DNA from: Myroides odoratimimus
GTDB lineage: Bacteria; Bacteroidota; Bacteroidia; Flavobacteriales; Flavobacteriaceae
Direction: 5' to 3'
DNA length: 64,000 bases
NCBI RefSeq assembly: GCF_030326305.1
Contig: NZ_JACAKB010000009.1
Location: forward strand, 1-64,000
Shown: piece by piece, positions 7,454-17,706 of the stretch
How positions within the stretch are numbered: position 1 is the stretch's first letter
How the letters are laid out: every line of letters starts with the position of its first letter
The notes under the pieces: generated by a model
What the model was told of the DNA's origin: nothing
Database searches by the model: none
What the model saw: only the letters and a program-made list of their open reading frames with translations
Program-made: the position numbers and the translations under genes

Positions 7454-10291
7454 TTAGAAATCAAACTTAAGTCCTAAAGTAAATTTAGGTTGGTAATACT
7501 CCATTTGTTTTACTCTATGACTCACTCCTTGATAATATCTTAGGGGTTGATTAGTCAAGTTATTTGCTTCAGCAAACACACGTAAATATGAAGTTATTTT
7601 ATACGAGGCATTTGCGTCCAAGAATAATTGTTTATCATAATAACTATCTTCAAAACTATTTCCTCCTAATGCATCTAAATAATCTGAAGAGTAATTTAAT
7701 GATACACGGGCTGAGAAACGATCATTCTCCCAAGACAACGAACCATTAAACATATGCGGCGATGCACCAGGTAACTCCATGTTTTTTCTTATCTCTCCAT
7801 CTTCATTAGCTATTCCCTTAGCTTCTGTATATGTATATGTATAATTCACATAGACTCCTAGACCTTTCCAAAATTTACCAGGTATAAAATCAAATTGTCT
7901 TTGAAAAGCCACCTCTACTCCAAACAAGTTTACTTGGTCCCCATTTCTTTGTTGCATAAACTTCCATGTGTCCTCTGATTGAATAGGATTAACTTGTCCG
8001 GGAAACAACTCGTTAAAATTCTCATGTGTAAAAGAATCAGATCTATAGTTATAGATAAAATCTTTTAAGTTCTTATAAAAAACACCAGCAGAAAACATTC
8101 CTACAGATTGAAAATATTTTTCTGCCATTAAATCAAAGTTATAAGCATAAGTTGCCTTTAAGTCTGGGTTACCTGCAGATACCATATTATCTTGAGATAC
8201 CACATTAATATATGGAGCTAAGGCATAATAGTCAGGTCTAGCTAAAGCAGTCGTAAAGGCTGCTCTATAAATCCAATCTGAATCTGTCTGATATTTAAAA
8301 GTAACACTAGGCAATACATTAGTATAATTATTTGTATTACTAACCTCTCCTATTAAGTCGCTTTCATCTACAATATGATTACCTGTATAATCTATACTTG
8401 TATGTTCAATTCGAGCTCCCAATATCATAGATAATTTCTCATTGAAGTCTTGATCCCAACGAATATATCCTGCATATATATTTTCTTTAGCTTTATAGTT
8501 TAAAGCTAAATATTCTCCTGGCACTGCCTCCTTCTTAAATAAATTAGAATTGTGTAAATCTAATCCTCCTAAATATTGATTTGAAGCAAAATGTCCTGGA
8601 ACATATTTACTACCTGGCTGAAAACCAGATCCATCATAATAACTACCAGGTACAGTAGCTAAATTGCCAATGGTATTCGTTCCTATTGGAGAGAACTCAT
8701 AGAACATATTCTCTCTCTTTTTATCTTTTAGTCGAAGACGACCTCCGAATCTTAAACGTCCTTTTTGATTTTCAACAACAGAAAAAGGAACTCTAAAATT
8801 TAATTTAGCACCAAACTCGCTATCCTTTGTGAAATTATCATTTTCTGATAACTTTCTCAATGAAAAGTTATCTGGTTGATCTCCTAAGGCAGTTACTAGT
8901 GGATATTTTCCATTAGTTAAATCTTCTTGCATCGCGACTTTCTTATTTTGAAAATCTATATAACGTTCCCCTGGACGATCTTCTGATGCACGTGAATAAT
9001 TAACAGACCAATCCATATCTAAATTACTAGACCATAAATGCGTTCCACTTAATGCATAATTCTGAATTCTTTGATCTTCTAAGCGAGTGTTTTTATTTCT
9101 ATTATTATCAAGTCCTCCCTTTGTTTCTCTTCTTATATCGCCAGTAAACCCAGTGATACTGTTATCTTGATCATACTCTGGCTTAATACCTCTGTAACGC
9201 ACACGATAACGATTCTCTCTGTCGTCTCTCCAGTTATACATTGCACTAGCATAGATAGTATGATTATCATTAATCTTATAATCAAAAGCTCCTGAGAAAC
9301 TACGACGAACGCGTTGTACATCATACTTACGAATGTCATATTCGCTCATATAAATATTGTCATATTTATCCTCACTCCATACTCCCTCCACATTATCTGA
9401 TCCAAAATTATTACTATTATAAGAACCACTTAAGATCATTCCGAATTTAGAATCTAAAAAGCGATTACCATACACAAAACTTCCTATATAATTTCCTTTG
9501 TCTCTTATAGGGTTAAGTCCACCTGCTAGAGTTGCCGAAATACGCTCACCATAAGGTGAAGCACGAGTAATCAAATCAACAGACCCTCCAATAGCATCAG
9601 CATCCATATCTGGAGTTAAGGTTTTGTTTACTTCTATAGAAGATATCATATCCGCAGGAATTAAGTCCATCTGAACATTTCTATTATCTCCTTCTGCTGA
9701 AGGAATTCGGTCTCCATTTAATGTAACAGAATTTAAACTAGGAGCTAAACCACGGATAACTATATTACGGGCTTCTCCTTGATCATTTTGCATTGTGATT
9801 CCTGGTACACGTTTTAGAGCATCACCAATATTAGAATCAGGGAAGCGCCCTACCTGGTCTGCTGAAATAACATTAGTAACATTAGCATTATTCATCTGTT
9901 GATTTAATGCTTTAGCTTGTCCTTTTAAACGTTCTCCTATTACTACAATACCTTCTAAGGTTTCTACATCTGTTGAAAGACTTAAATTAATTACTTTATT
10001 CTGTCCTGAACTCACTTCTACTTCTTGTTCTACTGAAGTATAGCCAATATAACTTACTGATAAGACATATTTCCCTTCTGGAATATTTAAAAATTCATAA
10101 TACCCATTATTGTTACTTACCGTATATTGCTTGCCATTATCTAATAAAACAGCTGCACCTGGTAATGAACTCTTATCACCAGAGTCTATTACTCTTCCTG
10201 ACACAATTCCTTTTTTAACACTATTATTTTGTCCTTGTATTGGTATTGCAAAACAAATTGCAAATAAGAAAAATAAGTACTTTAATTTCAT
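7454..10291 (-). CDS. TonB-dependent outer membrane receptor
   Basis: About 945 residues from the chosen start (MKLKYLFFLFAICFA), which gives a clean signal peptide ending near IQGQ. A longer frame from 10333 exists, but a likely -7 element (10319-10326) lies inside that extension, so the inner start is favoured. After the signal come a carboxypeptidase-D-like regulatory domain (GRVIDSGDKSSLPGAAV, ~25-110), a plug domain (VVIGERLKGQ; RVPGITMQNDQ; VIRGLAPSLNSVTLNGDRI) and a beta-barrel ending in aromatic FTLGLKFDF. It resembles receptors of the 'TonB-dependent receptor' family that take up small ligands without a SusD partner. The downstream phosphatase and phytase suggest a phosphorylated organic ligand. 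Confidence 0.92.
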   Translation of the reverse strand: MKLKYLFFLFAICFAIPIQGQNNSVKKGIVSGRVIDSGDKSSLPGAAVLLDNGKQYTVSNNNGYYEFLNIPEGKYVLSVSYIGYTSVEQEVEVSSGQNKVINLSLSTDVETLEGIVVIGERLKGQAKALNQQMNNANVTNVISADQVGRFPDSNIGDALKRVPGITMQNDQGEARNIVIRGLAPSLNSVTLNGDRIPSAEGDNRNVQMDLIPADMISSIEVNKTLTPDMDADAIGGSVDLITRASPYGERISATLAGGLNPIRDKGNYIGSFVYGNRFLDSKFGMILSGSYNSNNFGSDNVEGVWSEDKYDNIYMSEYDIRKYDVQRVRRSFSGAFDYKINDNHTIYASAMYNWRDDRENRYRVRYRGIKPEYDQDNSITGFTGDIRRETKGGLDNNRNKNTRLEDQRIQNYALSGTHLWSSNLDMDWSVNYSRASEDRPGERYIDFQNKKVAMQEDLTNGKYPLVTALGDQPDNFSLRKLSENDNFTKDSEFGAKLNFRVPFSVVENQKGRLRFGGRLRLKDKKRENMFYEFSPIGTNTIGNLATVPGSYYDGSGFQPGSKYVPGHFASNQYLGGLDLHNSNLFKKEAVPGEYLALNYKAKENIYAGYIRWDQDFNEKLSMILGARIEHTSIDYTGNHIVDESDLIGEVSNTNNYTNVLPSVTFKYQTDSDWIYRAAFTTALARPDYYALAPYINVVSQDNMVSAGNPDLKATYAYNFDLMAEKYFQSVGMFSAGVFYKNLKDFIYNYRSDSFTHENFNELFPGQVNPIQSEDTWKFMQQRNGDQVNLFGVEVAFQRQFDFIPGKFWKGLGVYVNYTYTYTEAKGIANEDGEIRKNMELPGASPHMFNGSLSWENDRFSARVSLNYSSDYLDALGGNSFEDSYYDKQLFLDANASYKITSYLRVFAEANNLTNQPLRYYQGVSHRVKQMEYYQPKFTLGLKFDF

Positions 10292-10318
10292 AATAATAAC
10301 ATTGAATAGTTTTGCTAG

Positions 10319-10346
10319 CAAACTTAGTATCAACCTATCAAGTCAA
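10319..10346 (-). promoter_or_regulatory. Bacteroidota-type promoter of the phytase operon
   Basis: Read on the minus strand, TTG (10346-10344), a 17-bp spacer and TAAGTTTG (10326-10319) match the Bacteroidota -33/-7 pattern (TTG and TAnnTTTG). Transcription would begin about 6-8 bp further on, some 20 bp before the receptor ATG at 10291. Confidence 0.55.
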
Positions 10347-10548
10347 TGTTTAGTTAATATTATTAATAAACAAATTACTATATTTTAAAATAGATATAAA
10401 ATAAACAAAAATAGAATCAATAAAGAATCATATATCTAAATAAATATACTTTAACTCAACAAATCCACACACAATTACTAAAATCACCAATAAAACCAAC
10501 ATTAACGCTTTATTAATTATCTATTCCAACGTTAATTTACTGAAAACA

Positions 10549-10581
10549 AAAAGCCCTCATAGAATATCTACAAGGGCTTTG
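10549..10581 (-). terminator. Terminator of the HlyD-like gene
   Basis: AAAAGCCCT (10549-10557) and AGGGCTTTG (10573-10581) form a stem, followed on the minus strand by A/T-rich sequence, 24 bp after the stop at 10605. The rest of 10347-10604 is AT-rich with no gene. Confidence 0.65.
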
Positions 10582-10604
10582 TTTATATATAAAAACTTAT
10601 CTCA

Positions 10605-11753
10605 TTAATTACTTTTATTCTTAATAGACACACCTTCAAGGCTAAGATCATTCACTAAGGCATACGAGGTATATTTTCTGATAGGAACTATTTCCTTCTT
10701 ACTTTCCACACCATTTGTTCCCATGATAGTTATAAACTGTTTTCCATCACTAGTTAAACTTATAGCAGAATAAGGTATTTCTATAACATCTTTATACACT
10801 AACGAAATCACCACTCTATTCTCTGCAATCCCCTCTCCATTTAGTTTTAAACCGTCCATCACTTGAGGTGATTTATCTAAAAAGAAAATATTTGTATCAT
10901 TCTTAAGATTCACTTTGATAGGAATGTGTTGCCCTTCCTTAGTCTCGAATGAACTCACAAGAGTACTCTGTCCTGTCATACCTTGTTTCCATTGTACCAT
11001 ATCACTAGTAGGTATTTCAAAAAACACATCATAGCCCACTATAGTATATAAACTATGCTTATCATTCGCTGTCAGTATATCGCCTACTTTTACAGTGATA
11101 TTCTTTACTACACCACTATATTCAGACTTAACAGCATATCTACTATACTTGGTATCTGATGCATTTATTTTATCACTTAGCTCAATTACATTCTTACGCA
11201 ACTCTTCCACAACTTCACGTTGTTTAACAAAAGCGACACTGTCTCTTCTAGCTAATTTTTGTAATCTATTCTCTGCACGTTCTAAATCTTTCTTGAGCCC
11301 TTTGTATTCACTCTTTTCTTTATCTTTCTCTTTCTTAGAGACCTGTAGACTCCCCACCTCTACTTCATAGATTACCTGTCCTTCTGAGACTGCCTGTCCT
11401 TCTTTTATAAAAAGTGACACTACCTTCCCTTCTATAGACTCCTTGACAGGTGTGTTAAATTTCATTTTCACCTTAGCTGCATACTCCTTTGTATAGGTAT
11501 GGTATTTACTATTCAACACTAACACCGTAGGAGCCACATTCTCTTTCACTACTTCAGTTTTCTCCTCTTCCTCTTCTAAGACTACTTCTTTTTCAGGTTG
11601 AATTACTTCCTCAGTAGCTGCAATCGTTGGAGATTCAGTCACCTCCTTTTCTCCACCTTTATCTTTATTTCCATAATAACCTACCCCTACTAAGAATACA
11701 ATACTTAGAAGTGTCATTATAATCTGCTGAAGTTTTACATTTTTTTTATTCAT
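10605..11753 (-). CDS. HlyD-like periplasmic adaptor protein
   Basis: 382 residues. One N-terminal membrane segment (about residues 8-28) is followed by a very acidic stretch (EEEEEKTE, ~60-66). A biotinyl-lipoyl-like half motif comes next (EGKVVSLFIKEGQAVSEGQVIYEVE, ~108-132), then a lysine/glutamate-rich coiled-coil hairpin (~135-195), the second half (YSGVVKNITVKVGDILTANDK) and a beta-barrel region. This is the architecture of membrane-fusion adaptors for RND or ABC efflux. It lies 144 bp downstream of the TolC-type gene, separated by a terminator, and lacks its own pump, so its partner is unknown. The acidic linker and missing lipobox distinguish it from the RND adaptor at 16525-17706. 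Confidence 0.75.
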   Translation of the reverse strand: MNKKNVKLQQIIMTLLSIVFLVGVGYYGNKDKGGEKEVTESPTIAATEEVIQPEKEVVLEEEEEKTEVVKENVAPTVLVLNSKYHTYTKEYAAKVKMKFNTPVKESIEGKVVSLFIKEGQAVSEGQVIYEVEVGSLQVSKKEKDKEKSEYKGLKKDLERAENRLQKLARRDSVAFVKQREVVEELRKNVIELSDKINASDTKYSRYAVKSEYSGVVKNITVKVGDILTANDKHSLYTIVGYDVFFEIPTSDMVQWKQGMTGQSTLVSSFETKEGQHIPIKVNLKNDTNIFFLDKSPQVMDGLKLNGEGIAENRVVISLVYKDVIEIPYSAISLTSDGKQFITIMGTNGVESKKEIVPIRKYTSYALVNDLSLEGVSIKNKSN

Positions 11754-11838
11754 AACCCACTCTTATCCTTACAAAGATAACTAACTGATGCAAAGGACTG
11801 AAAAAAAAACAATCCAAACATCTAAATTACAATAAAAA

Positions 11839-11866
11839 AAACCAATATTGTAAACAATATTGGTTT
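11839..11866 (-). terminator. Terminator of the RND efflux operon
   Basis: AAACCAATATTG (11839-11850) and CAATATTGGTTT (11855-11866) pair perfectly around TAAA. A T run follows on the minus strand, 30 bp after the outer-membrane gene stops. Confidence 0.8.
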
Positions 11867-11896
11867 CATCCTCAATCAAAAATCTACTAGAGTATA

Positions 11897-13312
11897 TTAA
11901 TGTCCTCCCAAAGCTCTATACAAATCAACTAGCGACGCTAAATGATCTCTTTTTAACTCTGCAAAACTCAAACTACTCTGCAATGCTAAACTCTGTGCAT
12001 TAATAACCTCTAAGTAAGATGCCTTATCCATCTCAAACATAAATTTAATGTTAGCTAAAGAAGTGTTTAGAATATTCACTCGCTTTTGCATCATCTCTTC
12101 TTTTTGAGATAGTTTATCGATTTTTACCAATGCATTATGTACATCCGTAAAACCAATTATAACTTTATTTTTAAATTCTATACCAGCTTTCTCTCGTTCT
12201 ACAACAGCGATTTCATAAGCTGTTCTTAACTTCTTTTGATTAAATATAGGCTGTATTAAACCACCACCAAACATACCAAATAAAGAAGCTGGTGTCTTAA
12301 ACCACTGTGAACTTTCAAATGCGTTCAATCCTCCTTGAGCAGATATTATTAAATTAGGATACATCTGCCCTTGAGCTGCTCCTACTTTTGCATTAGCTGC
12401 TTTTAAAGCATATTCTGCTACTTGTACATCTGGACGAGTACTTAAAAAATCCGCAGGTACTCCTGTATTTAAATCTGTTGAAAAATTTAAATCACTAATC
12501 GTAACAGAGCGAGATATAGCCTGCGGATAATTATTTAAAAGTAAATTCAATCCACTTTCTTGTAAGGCAATTTCTTGCTCTATCTGAGGTAATAATTCTT
12601 TTGATTCTAACCACTGTGCCTCTGCTTGTTGCATCGCTACAATAGTCTCGTTACCTACCTCGAACATCTTTTTAGTTAATAAGTATGTACTCTCACGAAG
12701 TGCAATACCTTCTATCGCTATTTCGAGCTGTTCGTCTAACATTAGTAAGTTGATATAACTAGTAGCTACCTCAGCTACTAATCTATTTTGGATAGCTCTC
12801 TTTACCTCTTCCGTCTGCATCATAGTTGCTAATGCAGCTTCCTTCTCTCTTCTAAGCTTCCCCCATATATCTAACTCCCATGATAAATCAAGGCTTGCTG
12901 TAAAATCATCATTAACACGTCCTGCCCCACTAGCTGCCAATTGGCTATTCTTAGAAGACTCTGTTCTACTACCTGCTACGTTCATAGTCAACTGTGGTAA
13001 TAGTGCCATTTTTGACTGAGTGAATAACAACCTTGTTTGTTCGATATTTTTAACAGCAACTTGTAAATCAGCATTGCGCTCTAATGCAGATTCAATCAAA
13101 CTCGTTAATTCAGTGTTCTTAAAGAATTCCGAATAACTCAACTTCGCTAGATTATTAGCTGTAGTATCAGAAGCAGTCTCTTGATAAAACTGCTCTGGTG
13201 TGTCTACAGTTGGTCTTTCATAATTCTTACCTACTTTACAAGCAGTTAATAATGTCGAACCAATCGCTATATATACTATTTTTCTCATTGTTTTCTTGTT
13301 TTGAACTACCAT
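11897..13312 (-). CDS. TolC/NodT family outer membrane efflux lipoprotein
   Basis: A 471-residue outer membrane factor that forms the exit duct of a tripartite pump. The N-terminus (IGSTLLTACKVGKNYERP) has a lipobox Cys followed by the VGPNYxRP-like motif typical of the NodT class. Two repeated alpha-helical and beta regions follow (LSWELDIWGKLRREKEA ~145-160; STRPDVQVAEYALKAANAKVGAAQGQMYP ~285-313). It starts 7 bp after the RND pump gene ends and is the last gene of the adaptor-pump-duct operon. Confidence 0.92.
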   Translation of the reverse strand: MVVQNKKTMRKIVYIAIGSTLLTACKVGKNYERPTVDTPEQFYQETASDTTANNLAKLSYSEFFKNTELTSLIESALERNADLQVAVKNIEQTRLLFTQSKMALLPQLTMNVAGSRTESSKNSQLAASGAGRVNDDFTASLDLSWELDIWGKLRREKEAALATMMQTEEVKRAIQNRLVAEVATSYINLLMLDEQLEIAIEGIALRESTYLLTKKMFEVGNETIVAMQQAEAQWLESKELLPQIEQEIALQESGLNLLLNNYPQAISRSVTISDLNFSTDLNTGVPADFLSTRPDVQVAEYALKAANAKVGAAQGQMYPNLIISAQGGLNAFESSQWFKTPASLFGMFGGGLIQPIFNQKKLRTAYEIAVVEREKAGIEFKNKVIIGFTDVHNALVKIDKLSQKEEMMQKRVNILNTSLANIKFMFEMDKASYLEVINAQSLALQSSLSFAELKRDHLASLVDLYRALGGH

Positions 13313-13319
13313 TAATCTC

Positions 13320-16300
13320 TTAGTTTTCTACAACTTCAGAAACGTCTGGTTGCTTACCACTAATTTTCTCTTGTAAGTACTGGAATGCAACATAAAGGAA
13401 AGGAATAACGAATACTCCAAGAATAACTCCTAATACCATCCCTCCTGCTGTACCAATACTAATAGAGTGGTTACCTTGTGCTGACGAACCTTGAACGAAC
13501 ATCAAAGGAATTAGACCTGCTACGAAAGCAAATGATGTCATCAAGATAGGACGAAGACGTAAACGCGAAGCTTCTAATGCTGAGTCTACAATACTCATCC
13601 CTCCTTGTCTTTTCTGAACAGCAAACTCTACAATCAAAATTGCATTCTTCGCGAGCAGTCCGACCAGCATGATGAGTCCTACTTGCACATAAATATTATT
13701 AGCAATACCTACAGAACCTATGGCTAAGAATACTCCCATAATACCAACTGGTAGTGATAACAATACTACTAATGGTAAGATATAACTCTCATACTGAGCT
13801 GAAAGAATAAAATAGATAAACAAAATAGATAACCCAAAGATAAACACCATCTGTCCTCCAGATTTCTTCTCTTCTTTACTCAGTCCTAACCATTCAATAC
13901 TATATCCTGAAGGTAACTTCTCAGCTGCTACTTTCTCTACTGCCGCCATTGCATCCCCTGTACTTGTACCAGGGTTGATAATACCATTTACAGCGATAGA
14001 GTTAAATAAGTTATGACGACTGATAGCTTGTGGTCCATACACTTTTTCTAAGTGCGCTAATGAACTAATCGGAATCATCTCTCCCGAACCAGCTGTCACA
14101 TAGATAGTTTTAAAAGATTCTTCATCTGCTCTAAATTGAGCGTCTCCCTGTACAAATACCTTAAACTGTTTACCAAAACGGTTAAAGTCATTTACTTGTG
14201 CTGATCCGTAGAACAACTGTACTGCACTCATCATATCACTTACTTCCACTCCATGCATCTTTGCTTTTACAGGATCTACTACGATTTTATACATTGGGAA
14301 GTTTGCTTTAAACATCGTGAAGGCACTTAGCACTTCATCAGTCTCACTTAGGTCTTGATTAAACTGATTTACAACATTTGCAAACTCTGTAATATCTCCA
14401 CCACGTCTATCCTGAACTACCATCTCTAATCCATCAAAATCTCCAAATCCTGGAACTGTTGGGTTAGCAAACACATAGAAATCACCTTCTTTTAATGATG
14501 ATAATTCTTGATTTAACTGTGCAATCAACTCATTGATGTCAGTTACCTCTCCTCTTTCTTCTAAAGCTTTAAAAGAAATGAATCCCATACCATAAGCAGG
14601 ACTGGCTGCATTACCTAAAATGTTGAATCCTGAAATAGTGGTTACAGACTTAATAGCAGGGTTCTTTCTCATGATCTCATCCCCTTCTTTTAAGACCTGT
14701 GCTGTTCTATCAATAGATGACCCTGGAGGTAATGATAGAGCAAACATCGCAAATCCCTGATCCTCATTAGGGATAAACCCTTTAGGGGTTGTATTCATTA
14801 AGAATACCATTCCTACTATAGAACCTACTAGAATACAGAAACTCAATACTTTTCTTTTGATTAAGAAATGTACTCCTTTTATATATCTATTCGTTAATGC
14901 TGTAAATCCTGCATTAAACGATCTAAAGAATCTTCTCTTAAACCCATCTTTCTTTACCTCTCCCGTATGTTCTAAATCATGGTGATGATTCTTTAATAAC
15001 AAGGCACATAAAGCAGGGCTCAATGTCAAGGCATTTACAGCAGAAATCATAATCGCTATCGCAAGTGTATATGCAAACTGCTTATAGAATACTCCCACTG
15101 GTCCTTCCATAAACCCTACAGGTAAGAATACTGCTGACATTACTAAAGTAATCGAGATAATCGCTCCTGAGATTTCACTCATGGCCTTAGTAGTTGCCTC
15201 TTTTGCATCTAAGCCCTCGAGTTCCATCGTACTGTGTACTGCCTCTACTACTACAATGGCATCATCCACTACAATACCAATAGCTAGTACTAATGCAAAC
15301 AACGTCAACATATTAATCGAGAACCCTAACATATTCAAGAAGAAGAAGGTACCGATTAATGATACTGGTACTGCTATCGCTGGAATAATAGTTGATCTAA
15401 AATCTTGTAAGAAGATATATACTATCAAGAATACTAATAAGAATGCCTCTATTAATGTTGTTTTTACCTGATTTATAGATTCATCTAACTGTGTCTTATT
15501 AGCGAACGTTACATTGTATTTTAGCCCTTTTGGCAACTGAGGAGTTAATTCTTCTAATACCTTGTACACTTGAGTTTGAATCTCATTTGCATTAGATCCT
15601 TTTGTCTGGAATACAGCCATTGTTACAGCTTCTTGTCCATTGATTTTATTCTCCTCATCATACGCTACTGCACCAAACTCGATGCGTGCGATATCTTTTA
15701 AATAAAGTACATTACCACTTTTATCTGCCTGTACTACGATATTCTCGAATTGTTCAGGAGTATTATATTTACCTGGGTATGTCAATGTATATTGTACTGC
15801 TCCTCCTGCATTCTGACCTAAGTTACCTGCAGCTACTTCCATACTCTGACTTTGGATAGAGCGCTCTACATCAGCAGGCGTTAATCCTCTATTTGCCAGT
15901 TTATGTGGATCTAGCCATATACGCATAGCATAATCCTTCTCACCAAATAGCTGTACGTTACCTACCCCTTTAATACGTTTTAACTCACGTACTAAGTTGA
16001 TACGAGCATAATTCTGTACGAAGGTTTCATCATATAGAGCAGCATCCTCACTGATTAGGTCTACTACCATGATCATACCTCTCTGTTCTTTCTGAGTGAT
16101 TACCCCCGCTTGTAATACCTCAGCAGGTAAGATACCTGTCACCTGAGCTACCCTGTTCTGTACGTTTACTGCCGCCTGATCAGGATCAGTTTCTAAATCA
16201 AAGAATACTGTGATAGCTGCTGTACCATCATTACTAGCTGTTGACTCTATATGAGTCATATTTTCTACCCCGTTAATTACCTCTTCTAAAGGAGTCACTA

Positions 16301-16481
16301 CTGATTTCAATACTGTCTCAGCATTACCTCCCGGATAAGAAGCCATTACAGTTACACTCGGAGGTGCAATATCAGGGAACTGTGCCATAGGTAACTGTGT
16401 AAGTCCTACTGCCCCTAATATAACAATGATAAGAGATATAACTGTAGCTAATACAGGTCTATGTATTATCTTTTTAAGCAT
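13320..16481 (-). CDS. RND multidrug efflux permease (HAE1/AcrB type)
   Basis: A 1053-residue inner membrane, proton-driven pump with twelve membrane segments and two large periplasmic loops. The start is MLKKIIHRPVLATVISLIIVILGAVGL. The proton-relay pair is seen in AIGIVVDDAIVVVEAVH (TM4, two Asp) and the Lys in GLLAKNAILIVEFA (TM10). The typical FPDIAPPSVTV and GNAETVLKSVVTPLE porter motifs are present. Length and motifs match the AcrB/MexB hydrophobe-amphiphile family, so drugs, detergents or lipids are likely substrates. The gene follows the adaptor after 43 bp. It is probably expressed as one transcript with its neighbours. Confidence 0.95.
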   Translation of the reverse strand: MLKKIIHRPVLATVISLIIVILGAVGLTQLPMAQFPDIAPPSVTVMASYPGGNAETVLKSVVTPLEEVINGVENMTHIESTASNDGTAAITVFFDLETDPDQAAVNVQNRVAQVTGILPAEVLQAGVITQKEQRGMIMVVDLISEDAALYDETFVQNYARINLVRELKRIKGVGNVQLFGEKDYAMRIWLDPHKLANRGLTPADVERSIQSQSMEVAAGNLGQNAGGAVQYTLTYPGKYNTPEQFENIVVQADKSGNVLYLKDIARIEFGAVAYDEENKINGQEAVTMAVFQTKGSNANEIQTQVYKVLEELTPQLPKGLKYNVTFANKTQLDESINQVKTTLIEAFLLVFLIVYIFLQDFRSTIIPAIAVPVSLIGTFFFLNMLGFSINMLTLFALVLAIGIVVDDAIVVVEAVHSTMELEGLDAKEATTKAMSEISGAIISITLVMSAVFLPVGFMEGPVGVFYKQFAYTLAIAIMISAVNALTLSPALCALLLKNHHHDLEHTGEVKKDGFKRRFFRSFNAGFTALTNRYIKGVHFLIKRKVLSFCILVGSIVGMVFLMNTTPKGFIPNEDQGFAMFALSLPPGSSIDRTAQVLKEGDEIMRKNPAIKSVTTISGFNILGNAASPAYGMGFISFKALEERGEVTDINELIAQLNQELSSLKEGDFYVFANPTVPGFGDFDGLEMVVQDRRGGDITEFANVVNQFNQDLSETDEVLSAFTMFKANFPMYKIVVDPVKAKMHGVEVSDMMSAVQLFYGSAQVNDFNRFGKQFKVFVQGDAQFRADEESFKTIYVTAGSGEMIPISSLAHLEKVYGPQAISRHNLFNSIAVNGIINPGTSTGDAMAAVEKVAAEKLPSGYSIEWLGLSKEEKKSGGQMVFIFGLSILFIYFILSAQYESYILPLVVLLSLPVGIMGVFLAIGSVGIANNIYVQVGLIMLVGLLAKNAILIVEFAVQKRQGGMSIVDSALEASRLRLRPILMTSFAFVAGLIPLMFVQGSSAQGNHSISIGTAGGMVLGVILGVFVIPFLYVAFQYLQEKISGKQPDVSEVVEN

Positions 16482-16524
16482 TTGATCTGTTTGTTTTAAT
16501 TAAATAAAGAATCTTTGAGCCTAC

Positions 16525-17706
16525 TTACTCGCTTGCTTTAGCAGTTTCTGTACTTGTATTACCTCCTGCATTTTTTGCTGCAGATAATACTGTCACAGTC
16601 ATACCATCTTGCAGTTTATCTACTCCTGTTGTTACAAGTGTTTCTCCTTCTTTCACACCATCAGCGATAAAGTAAGTATGCAAGTTCTTTCCGATAATTT
16701 TAAGTTGTCTTTGATCAACTGTATTGTCTTTATTTACTACATAAGCAAAGATCTTATCTTGTAAGTCTGCAGTAGCAGCTATAGGTACTTGTACAGCATC
16801 TTTATGTGTAGCCATCAGGTTCACAATACCTGTACCTCCATTTCTCAATAAACGATCTGGGTTATCAAATACTGCACGTACACTGATAGAATTAGTACCT
16901 GCATCGAACTCTCCATTAATTACATCTACCTTACCACTTATAGGATACTTATCTCCATTACTTAATTCTAATTCTATAGGCATCTTCAGTACATTCTCTG
17001 AACCACCATTCTCTTTTACTAGATTAAAGTAGTCTGCTTCTGTCAATGAGAAATAAGCGAACATCTGAGAGATATCAGACATAGTAGTTAATTCCTCTAC
17101 TTCACCAGCTGTCACTAAGTTTCCTACACGCTTAGTAATACGTCCTAAGAATCCATCTACAGGAGCCTTAATCGTACAGTAGCTTAAGTTTAACTTTGCT
17201 TCTGCCACAGCTGCCTCTGCCTGAGCCACGTTTGCTTTAGCGTTATCTAACACAGCTTGTGCAGTTTTTAACTGTATTGGAGATACAAAAGAATTATCTA
17301 ATAAAGACTGTACTTTATCTTTTTCTAATTGAGCATTTACAAGAGCAGCCTGAGCTGCCTTTAGACTAGCATTTGCATTATTTAGTTGTATTTGATACGG
17401 TTGAGCGTCTATTAAGATTAATGCCTGCCCCTTCTTTACATAACTTCCTTCTTCTACAAGAATCTTATCAATATAACCTGAAGCTTGTGCACGTACTTCT
17501 ACATTCACCCTTCCTTCTAACGATGCTGTATATTTTTTTAATACAAGAGCATCACCCTTCTCTACTACACTTGTTCTAACTTCTAATGAAGGCTGCCCTG
17601 CATCTCCTTCACTTGATTGCTTATTACAGCTAACGAAAAATACAGATAAACCAAATAATAGGCCTCCTAAAAACAAAACTTTCGTACTTCTATAAATTTT
17701 ATTCAT
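16525..17706 (-). CDS. RND periplasmic adaptor (membrane fusion) lipoprotein
   Basis: 393 residues. The signal ends in LSVFFVSCNK (lipobox), so it is anchored in the inner membrane by lipid. The lipoyl halves are ASGYIDKILVEEGSYVKKGQALILID and APVDGFLGRITKRVGNLV, with an alanine-rich coiled-coil hairpin between them (NASLKAAQAALVNAQLEKDKV and onwards, ~90-165). A barrel and membrane-proximal domain follows, ending at ~390. This matches AcrA-type adaptors. It is the first gene of the adaptor-pump-duct operon. Confidence 0.93.
   Translation of the reverse strand: MNKIYRSTKVLFLGGLLFGLSVFFVSCNKQSSEGDAGQPSLEVRTSVVEKGDALVLKKYTASLEGRVNVEVRAQASGYIDKILVEEGSYVKKGQALILIDAQPYQIQLNNANASLKAAQAALVNAQLEKDKVQSLLDNSFVSPIQLKTAQAVLDNAKANVAQAEAAVAEAKLNLSYCTIKAPVDGFLGRITKRVGNLVTAGEVEELTTMSDISQMFAYFSLTEADYFNLVKENGGSENVLKMPIELELSNGDKYPISGKVDVINGEFDAGTNSISVRAVFDNPDRLLRNGGTGIVNLMATHKDAVQVPIAATADLQDKIFAYVVNKDNTVDQRQLKIIGKNLHTYFIADGVKEGETLVTTGVDKLQDGMTVTVLSAAKNAGGNTSTETAKASE

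Noticed and set aside
10292-10333. 14-codon N-terminal extension of the TonB receptor
   Set aside because: Its DNA contains the putative -7 element, and it would push the signal peptide away from the N-terminus.
7564-10388. Frames inside or antisense to the TonB receptor gene
   Set aside because: They lie within a long, well-supported coding region and have no motifs; shadows.
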